From an uncultured Caulobacterales bacterium (GTDB lineage: Bacteria > Pseudomonadota > Alphaproteobacteria > Caulobacterales > Maricaulaceae), in assembly GCA_937981945.1 (NCBI GenBank), contig CALJNJ010000203.1, forward strand, positions 1-11,078: a stretch of 11,078 nucleotides of DNA, read 5' to 3'. The notes beneath the pieces are model-generated. The model saw only the letters and a list, made by a program, of their open reading frames with translations. It made no database searches and was not told the origin of the DNA. Of the stretch, positions 6,376 through 11,078 are shown in pieces (the stretch's first letter is position 1; the number at the start of each line of letters is the position of its first letter). A program made the position numbers and the translations under genes.

Positions 6376-8724
6376 ATGAAAAACGTCGTTATCGTCGGGA
6401 TTGGCGAGATTGTTGAGCAAGTTCCTGATGACTTGCAAACAGCATCCTCTCCGCTGGATTTAATGGAAAGTGCCGTGCGTCGGGCTTTTTCTGATGCCGG
6501 CGCAGAAGAAATCGGAACGGCAATTGATACGATTGCGGTCGTCCGAACGTTTTCAGAGTCAGGTGCTCAGCTAAAAAGCCCGTTTGGAGATCCTAAAAAC
6601 CTCCCGAGATCAATTTGCAGCAGGACAAATATCGATCCCAAACACGCTGTCTACAGCTGTTCCGGCGGACAGGTCCCTCAGCAATTGGTCAATGAATTTG
6701 CGACGAAAATTTCTGCCGGAGAAAGAGACGCCGTTCTACTGGTAGGCGGTGAAGCATTGGCGAACCAAAAAGCGTTGAAAAAGGCCAAGGTCAAAGCTGA
6801 CTGGAAGGACGAAATTGACGGTCCTTCAGAACGTCGCCATCCCGAGATCACCAACATGTTTGATATCGGTAATCTCCATAATGAGTTCACACATATTCCG
6901 TCCGCCTATACTATTATGGAACATGCACGCCGAAAACGGTTGGGACTGAGCCGCGAAGCCTACCGTGCTGAATGTGCTGAATTGTTTGAGGGCTTGGCAA
7001 AAGTCGCGGCCGAACATCCAAACGCCATGTTTAAGGACGCGTTTAACGCCGACGATATCGCCGCGCTAACGGAATCCAATAATTTGGTTACCGATATTTA
7101 CACGCGCGCCATGACGGCCAAAGACGGCGTCAATCAAGCCGCCGCTTTGATATTAATGAGCGAAGAAAAAGCCTGCGAACTTGGCATTGAAAAATCAAAA
7201 TGGGTTTACGCAATTTCCGGTAGCGACGCCGAGGATACAACGCTTCCTTACCGTGAGGATTTAAGCCGGTCAGTTGCCCTGAAAGCTGCGTATGACGGCG
7301 CCTTGAATGCCGCTGCTCTTTCAATTGACGAAATTTCTGTTTTCGACATTTACAGCTGTTTCCCAATTGCGGTGTTTGCCGCCTGCGAGGCCTTGGGCAT
7401 TAAAGGTAATGATCCCAGAGGACTGACCGTTACGGGCGGATTGCCGTTTTTCGGCGGACCGGGAAATAATTATTCCATGCACGGGATTGTCAACATTGTC
7501 TCTCGTCTTCGAAAATCAGGTAATGGCTTTGGGCTGGTGGGCGCTAATGGCGGTTTTATCAACAAACACTGTATCGGTATTTATGGCAACAAGCCGTCAC
7601 TTTCGGGATGGCAAATGGCTGACAAAGCAGCGCTTAAGCGCATTGTCGATTCACAAGATAAACCGGACGTCGCCTATTTTGCCGAAGGCCGCGCGCAGAT
7701 TGAGGGCTACTCCGTCGAATACGGGCGTAAAGGACCTAAACGCGCTTACATTATTGGCCGACTGGAGGACGGAAGGACTTTTATCGGATCAACAGACCGC
7801 GACGATAAAGAAACAGTACAGCATCTGATCGACAATGATCCCATCAACGAAACTATCTATGTGACCGGCAAAGGTCCCGGAAATCGATTCACCTTTGATG
7901 CGGATAAAACTCGCGGCCTTATCCCAAATGTTCCGGCATCTTTGGACGGTGAATTTGAGCACTGCCTCGTCAATCGAAACGGCCGCATCCTAGAGGTCAC
8001 GATTAACCGCCCTGACGCCAGGAACAGCTTAACCCCGGAAGCCAATTTTGAACTTGAGCACGTTTTCAATCTTTATGAAAAAGACAGATCTTTGTGGGCC
8101 GCCATTTTGACAGGCGCAGGAGACAAATCCTTCTCTGCCGGGAATGATCTGAAATATATGGGAACCGGGAAACCGATCTGGTTTCCGGAGACCGGGTTTG
8201 CCGGTCTCACACACCGCAAAAAGCGCCTGAAACCGGTGATCGCAGCTGTGAACGGATATGCCTTTGGCGGCGGTCTGGAGATCGCCCTTGCCTGTGATAT
8301 TATCGTTGCTGATGAAACGGCTAAGTTTGCCCTTCCTGAGGTCAAAACCGGACTCATTGCAGCGGCAGGTGGTCTGTTCCGTCTCCCAAAAGTCCTCCCG
8401 CCTTCGATTGCGAGGGATATGATCCTCACCGGGCGAACCATGGAAATCGAAGAAGCTTTGCATTACGGTATGGTCAATTATAAATCGGCGGCCGGACAAG
8501 CTTTGGATATAGCTCGGGAGATAGCGCAGCGAATCCTCGATGTCAGTCCGAGTGCGGTTTCTGCCTCTCTTGAAATGATGCATGAAGGCGCACACATTCA
8601 GGCGCCTGCCGAAGCGCTTGATCAACCAACCAATGCGCTTCAGAAAATAGCCGCCTCAGAAGATTTACAGATCGGATTAATGGCTTTTCTGACGAAACAA
8701 AAAGCCAATTGGAAAAACAGATAG
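6376..8724 (+). CDS. Fusion of thiolase-like acetyl-CoA acetyltransferase (TLP1 type) with enoyl-CoA hydratase
   Basis: This is a single 782-residue frame with three modules. Residues 1 to about 410 are a thiolase-like fold. Cys95 in YSCSGGQVPQ sits near the thiolase nucleophile region, His369 lies in GGPGNNYSMHGI (360-371), and His398-Cys399 in NKHCIGIYG (396-404). Residues about 432-508 (GRAQIEGYSVEY..., GRLEDGRTFIGST) match the extra OB-like C-terminal domain of thiolase-like protein type 1. Residues about 524-782 are a complete crotonase/enoyl-CoA hydratase. Its oxyanion-hole motif SAGNDLKY is at 587-594, GGGLEIALACD at 631-641 carries Glu635, and ALPEVKTGL at 652-660 carries Glu655, so both catalytic glutamates are present. 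The hydratase would add water to an enoyl-CoA. The thiolase part would then cleave by thiolysis or, as in some SCP2-type relatives, by retro-aldol reaction (inference). No 3-hydroxyacyl dehydrogenase domain is present. The ATG follows the synthetase stop with one base between, with no clear ribosome site, suggesting coupled translation. Confidence 0.92.
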   Translation: MKNVVIVGIGEIVEQVPDDLQTASSPLDLMESAVRRAFSDAGAEEIGTAIDTIAVVRTFSESGAQLKSPFGDPKNLPRSICSRTNIDPKHAVYSCSGGQVPQQLVNEFATKISAGERDAVLLVGGEALANQKALKKAKVKADWKDEIDGPSERRHPEITNMFDIGNLHNEFTHIPSAYTIMEHARRKRLGLSREAYRAECAELFEGLAKVAAEHPNAMFKDAFNADDIAALTESNNLVTDIYTRAMTAKDGVNQAAALILMSEEKACELGIEKSKWVYAISGSDAEDTTLPYREDLSRSVALKAAYDGALNAAALSIDEISVFDIYSCFPIAVFAACEALGIKGNDPRGLTVTGGLPFFGGPGNNYSMHGIVNIVSRLRKSGNGFGLVGANGGFINKHCIGIYGNKPSLSGWQMADKAALKRIVDSQDKPDVAYFAEGRAQIEGYSVEYGRKGPKRAYIIGRLEDGRTFIGSTDRDDKETVQHLIDNDPINETIYVTGKGPGNRFTFDADKTRGLIPNVPASLDGEFEHCLVNRNGRILEVTINRPDARNSLTPEANFELEHVFNLYEKDRSLWAAILTGAGDKSFSAGNDLKYMGTGKPIWFPETGFAGLTHRKKRLKPVIAAVNGYAFGGGLEIALACDIIVADETAKFALPEVKTGLIAAAGGLFRLPKVLPPSIARDMILTGRTMEIEEALHYGMVNYKSAAGQALDIAREIAQRILDVSPSAVSASLEMMHEGAHIQAPAEALDQPTNALQKIAASEDLQIGLMAFLTKQKANWKNR

Positions 8725-8735
8725 TAAGGTACAAA

Positions 8736-9836
8736 ATGACAAGCTCCCCTCTTTTTAGTTCGTTTAAGATCAAAAATCTTGAACTCGACAATCGCATCGT
8801 AATGGCGCCTATGACGCGGGCGTTTTCACCGGGCGGCATACCCGGCGAGAATGTGGCTGATTACTATGCACGCCGCGCCGGAGCGGATGTCGGCCTTATT
8901 GTGACTGAAGGCACAACCATCGACCGCCCGGGCGCATCTGATAATCCTGACTACCCGAACTTCCATACCGAGAAAGCGCTGAACGGCTGGAAAAATGTCG
9001 TCGAGAAAGTTCACGCGAGTGGCGGAAAGATTGCGCCGCAGCTCTGGCATGTTGGATTTACAAGAAAGCCCGGAACGGGTCCTCATCCTGAGGCCCAAAG
9101 CGACAGCCCGTCCGGCGTAACCCATACCGGCAAGCAATTCCTTCCCGAACCGACGCAAGAAGATGTCGCTGATATGATTGATGCCTATGCCAAAGCCGGC
9201 GGTGAAGCCGCTCGGTTGGGATTTGACTGCATCGAAATTCACGGCGCCCACGGCTATCTCATCGATCAGTTCTTTTGGGACGTCATGAATAAACGTGAAG
9301 ATAAATATGGCGGCGGCCTAACGGAACGCGCGTCATTTGCGGCAGAAATCGTCAAAAGCATGCGCAAGGCAGCCGGCAATGATATCCCAATCATCTTTCG
9401 AATGTCCCAATGGAAACAACAGCAATATGACGCCAAACTGGCACAAACACCGGCTGAGCTCGAAGCGTTTTTGTCCATATTGGTTGATGCCGGTGTTGAT
9501 ATTTTTCATTGTTCTACTCGCCGTTTTTGGGAACCTGAGTTTGACGGGTCTGATTTAAATTTTGCCGGCTGGGCGAAAAAAGTATCAGGCGTACCGACCA
9601 TCACGGTCGGCTCTGTCGGTTTGAATACAGATTTCGTCACAACGCTTGTCAAACAAGCAGACGCCGGGAAACGCTCTTTAGATGACCTTTACGAACGTCT
9701 CGCACGCGAAGAGTTTGATTTGGTTGCCGTCGGACGAGCTCTGCTCCAAGATCCGTTCTGGGCCCAAAAGGTCAAAAACGGCCGTATGGATGAACTAGAG
9801 GACTATTCACCCAAAGCTCGCGAGACTTTATTTTAA
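8736..9836 (+). CDS. Old Yellow Enzyme family NADH:flavin oxidoreductase (alkene reductase)
   Basis: This is a 366-residue FMN-dependent TIM-barrel reductase that typically reduces a C=C bond conjugated to a carbonyl, ester or nitro group using NAD(P)H. MAPMTR at residues 23-28 is the N-terminal FMN-binding strand. GLIVTEGT at 53-60 and QLWHVG at 102-107 are core strand motifs. IHGAHGYLIDQF at 168-179 provides the substrate-anion-binding pair His169 and His172 and the proton donor Tyr174. NKREDKYGG (185-193) and VGRALLQDPFW (332-342) are family signatures of the phosphate-binding end. The length is standard. I start at the ATG at 8736, with TAAGG just upstream. An upstream TTG at 8709 would add nine residues overlapping the preceding gene and is less likely. 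The start is 11 bases after the hydratase fusion stop, so they are probably co-transcribed. A natural role is reducing an unsaturated ketone or an enoyl intermediate of the pathway; the exact substrate is unknown. Confidence 0.94.
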   Translation: MTSSPLFSSFKIKNLELDNRIVMAPMTRAFSPGGIPGENVADYYARRAGADVGLIVTEGTTIDRPGASDNPDYPNFHTEKALNGWKNVVEKVHASGGKIAPQLWHVGFTRKPGTGPHPEAQSDSPSGVTHTGKQFLPEPTQEDVADMIDAYAKAGGEAARLGFDCIEIHGAHGYLIDQFFWDVMNKREDKYGGGLTERASFAAEIVKSMRKAAGNDIPIIFRMSQWKQQQYDAKLAQTPAELEAFLSILVDAGVDIFHCSTRRFWEPEFDGSDLNFAGWAKKVSGVPTITVGSVGLNTDFVTTLVKQADAGKRSLDDLYERLAREEFDLVAVGRALLQDPFWAQKVKNGRMDELEDYSPKARETLF

Positions 9837-9868
9837 CGAGCCTTTGTTTTCAGATGAATTCGAGGTAG

Positions 9869-9899
9869 TCTCCTTCCAAATACAAGGGAGAGACAGATG
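9869..9899 (+). promoter_or_regulatory. Possible hairpin covering the ribosome binding site of the [2Fe-2S] subunit gene
   Basis: TCTCCTT (9869-9875) can pair with AAG-GAGA (9884-9886 and 9888-9891), with a single bulged G at 9887 and an 8-base loop. The 3' arm holds the strong GGGAGAGA ribosome site 5 bases before the ATG at 9897. This could damp translation of the Mo-enzyme genes or simply be chance pairing of an SD with a pyrimidine tract. The pairing is visible; any function is inferred. Confidence 0.3.
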
Positions 9900-10349
9900 C
9901 GAAAACTCAACGTCAACGGCAAAACCAGAGAATATGACGGAGACGAAGAGAAGCCTCTCTTATGGGCCATCAGAGAAGATCTGGGTCTGACAGGGACAAA
10001 ATACGGATGCGGTATTTCTCAATGCGGTGCCTGTACCATACATATTGACGGCGAAGCCGTCAGGTCTTGTGTCCTGCCGATAGGCGCGCTTGAGGGCGGT
10101 GAAAAAATTACCACGATTGAAGGTCTGTCAGACGACGGATCCCATCCGGTTCAGGAAGCCTGGGCCGAACTTGACGTTCCGCAATGTGGATTTTGCCAAC
10201 CCGGAATGATGATGGCCGTTGCGGCGATGCTGAAGGAAAATCCCGGCGCAACCGATGAAGATATTGACGCTACCATCACCAATATTTGCAGATGCGGAAC
10301 TTTTGCGAGAGTTCGCAAAGGCATCCATTTGGCCAAGAAGAAATTGTAG
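9897..10349 (+). CDS. (2Fe-2S)-binding small subunit of a molybdenum hydroxylase (IorA-like)
   Basis: This 150-residue electron-transfer subunit belongs to the xanthine-oxidase family. It carries two [2Fe-2S] clusters between the molybdenum centre and the external acceptor. The plant-ferredoxin-type cluster ligands are Cys38, Cys43, Cys46 and Cys58 (YGCGISQCGAC, then SC). The second, helical domain supplies Cys97 and Cys100 (QCGFCQPGM) and Cys131 and Cys133 (NICRCGTF). All eight cysteines are present and the length is standard. GGGAGAGA precedes the ATG closely. The next gene begins 9 bases after the TAG and encodes the matching molybdopterin subunit, the two-subunit layout of isoquinoline 1-oxidoreductase (IorAB) and related nicotinate or aldehyde dehydrogenases that lack an FAD subunit. 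The protein has no Tat signal of its own and, in that model, would be exported bound to its partner. The substrate, an N-heterocycle or aldehyde, is not determined. Confidence 0.94.
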   Translation: MRKLNVNGKTREYDGDEEKPLLWAIREDLGLTGTKYGCGISQCGACTIHIDGEAVRSCVLPIGALEGGEKITTIEGLSDDGSHPVQEAWAELDVPQCGFCQPGMMMAVAAMLKENPGATDEDIDATITNICRCGTFARVRKGIHLAKKKL

Positions 10350-10356
10350 GAGAGAG
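10348..10356 (+). promoter_or_regulatory. Ribosome binding site of the molybdopterin subunit gene
   Basis: AGGAGAGAG begins inside the TAG stop of the [2Fe-2S] subunit gene and lies just upstream of the ATG at 10359. It supports that start and tight coupling of the two subunits. Confidence 0.65.
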
Positions 10357-10358
10357 AC

Positions 10359-11078
10359 ATGACTGATCAACCAAATGTTTCCCGCCGCAATTTCATCGTC
10401 GGAAGTTCTGCAATTGGCGCAGGGCTATCCTTGGGCGTTCTATCAGGATGTAAAGCTGAAGCCCCCCTCAAAGACATAGATTACAGTCACTTAGATCCCA
10501 ATCCTGAAGTCAATGCCTGGGTTCATATCCATCACGACGACACGGTCACCGTTCGAATTGCCAGGTCTGAGATGGGACAAGGAACATCAACGGGTCTGGC
10601 TCAGCTGGTTGCCGAAGAGCTGGATTGCGACTGGGAAAAAGTGGCAATTGAATTCCCTACGCCCGGCGAAAATTTGAAGCGGGATCGGGTTTGGAAAGAT
10701 TTCTCAACCGGAGGCAGTCAGGGACTACGGGGATCTCAACAATATGTCCGCGAAGGCGGCGCAGCAGCTCGGCAAATGTTGATGAGTGCAGCCGCCGCCA
10801 AATGGGAGGTGCCGGCCAGCGAATGCTCAACCGACAAAGGCATGATCTTCCACAAGGCCTCGGGCAACAAAATCAATTACGGCGCCGTGGCAGATGCCGC
10901 CAATAAAATTGAACCGCCGGCTGAGGTCACGCTCAAAAGCCCTGATAAATGGACCATTATCGGTCAGCCTAAAAAGCGCTTGGACACAGCTGACAAGCTA
11001 ACGGGAAAACTGAAATACGGCCATGACGTTACGCTGGATGGTATGCTCATGGCATCGGTCAAGGCCTGCCCTATTCTG
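10359..11078 (+). CDS. Molybdopterin-binding subunit of xanthine dehydrogenase family (IorB-like), Tat signal, cut by window edge
   Basis: The frame is open for 240 codons to the right edge, about a third of the usual 700-750 residues. The N-terminus has a twin-arginine motif SRRNF (8-12) followed by a hydrophobic stretch IVGSSAIGAGLSLGVL, so the folded Mo-protein should be exported through Tat. The stretch ends in LSGC (28-31), which fits a lipobox and hints at membrane anchoring through Cys31. VNAWVHIHHDDTVTVRIARSEMGQG (from about residue 53) is the opening strand set of the molybdopterin domain, with the conserved EMGQG(T) loop. VAEELDCDW and FSTGGSQGLRGS follow, as expected for the IorB branch. 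RLDTADKLTGKLKYGHDV near residues 207-224 is the usual boundary to the next aldehyde-oxidase-type domain. It pairs with the upstream [2Fe-2S] subunit to hydroxylate its substrate with water-derived oxygen in the periplasm. The active-site Glu lies beyond the edge. Confidence 0.93.
   Translation, partial: MTDQPNVSRRNFIVGSSAIGAGLSLGVLSGCKAEAPLKDIDYSHLDPNPEVNAWVHIHHDDTVTVRIARSEMGQGTSTGLAQLVAEELDCDWEKVAIEFPTPGENLKRDRVWKDFSTGGSQGLRGSQQYVREGGAAARQMLMSAAAAKWEVPASECSTDKGMIFHKASGNKINYGAVADAANKIEPPAEVTLKSPDKWTIIGQPKKRLDTADKLTGKLKYGHDVTLDGMLMASVKACPIL

Noticed and set aside
8029..8625. 198-codon minus-strand open frame
   Set aside because: It lies wholly antisense to the hydratase domain of the fusion gene, with low-complexity basic composition and no family resemblance.
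8709..8735. TTG start adding nine residues to the flavin reductase
   Set aside because: It overlaps the preceding gene; the ATG at 8736 has an upstream TAAGG and matches the usual OYE N-terminus.
1..11078. Mobile element, CRISPR array, tRNA or rRNA
   Set aside because: No transposase or integrase frame, no regularly spaced repeats, and no tRNA- or rRNA-like segment was recognised on either strand.

Overview
The window looks like bacterial chromosome with moderate, roughly balanced GC (estimated by eye, not counted). A proteobacterium, probably an alphaproteobacterium, is the best guess. This rests on dense operons with overlapping or nearly touching genes, clear AGGA/GGAG ribosome binding sites, a Tat-exported IorB-type molybdenum enzyme, and a degradative acyl-CoA toolkit. 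No rRNA, tRNA, CRISPR array, insertion sequence, integrase or phage gene was seen, and the taxonomic call is inference.

Left half, minus strand (1-3928): five genes are packed head to tail and read right to left. They are a 2-oxoglutarate/Fe(II) dioxygenase of the phytanoyl-CoA hydroxylase type, an extended SDR (NAD-dependent epimerase/dehydratase), an FAH-family hydrolase, a classical SDR broken by one in-frame TGA, and a second classical SDR that runs off the left edge. Gene junctions are a 4-base overlap, 10 bases, an 8-base overlap and 8 bases, so this is one operon. Upstream of it lie a 243-base gap with phased GGAGT repeats and a hairpin, then a small minus-strand AroQ-type chorismate mutase / isochorismate-pyruvate lyase homologue (4172-4495).

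Right half, plus strand (4680-11078): a divergent gene set begins after a 184-base region. It encodes a long-chain-type acyl-CoA synthetase, a 782-residue fusion of a thiolase-like protein with an enoyl-CoA hydratase, an Old Yellow Enzyme flavin reductase, a small [2Fe-2S] subunit, and the start of a Tat-exported molybdopterin subunit that runs off the right edge.

Together the genes read as a catabolic island for an organic acid or for an oxidised, ring-bearing or branched substrate. The Mo-hydroxylase and dioxygenase would add oxygen. The OYE would reduce an activated C=C bond. SDRs would interconvert alcohols and ketones. The synthetase would make the CoA ester, and the fusion protein would hydrate and cleave it. 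The FAH hydrolase would split a diketo acid. The substrate cannot be read from the sequence, and no transcriptional regulator, transporter or acyl-CoA dehydrogenase is present in the window.

The observations most worth a second look are the thiolase-like/enoyl-CoA hydratase fusion, the clean in-frame TGA in the 472-1128 SDR with an intact family C-terminus behind it, the helically phased GGAGT array at 4060-4102, and the catabolic neighbourhood of the chorismate mutase homologue.
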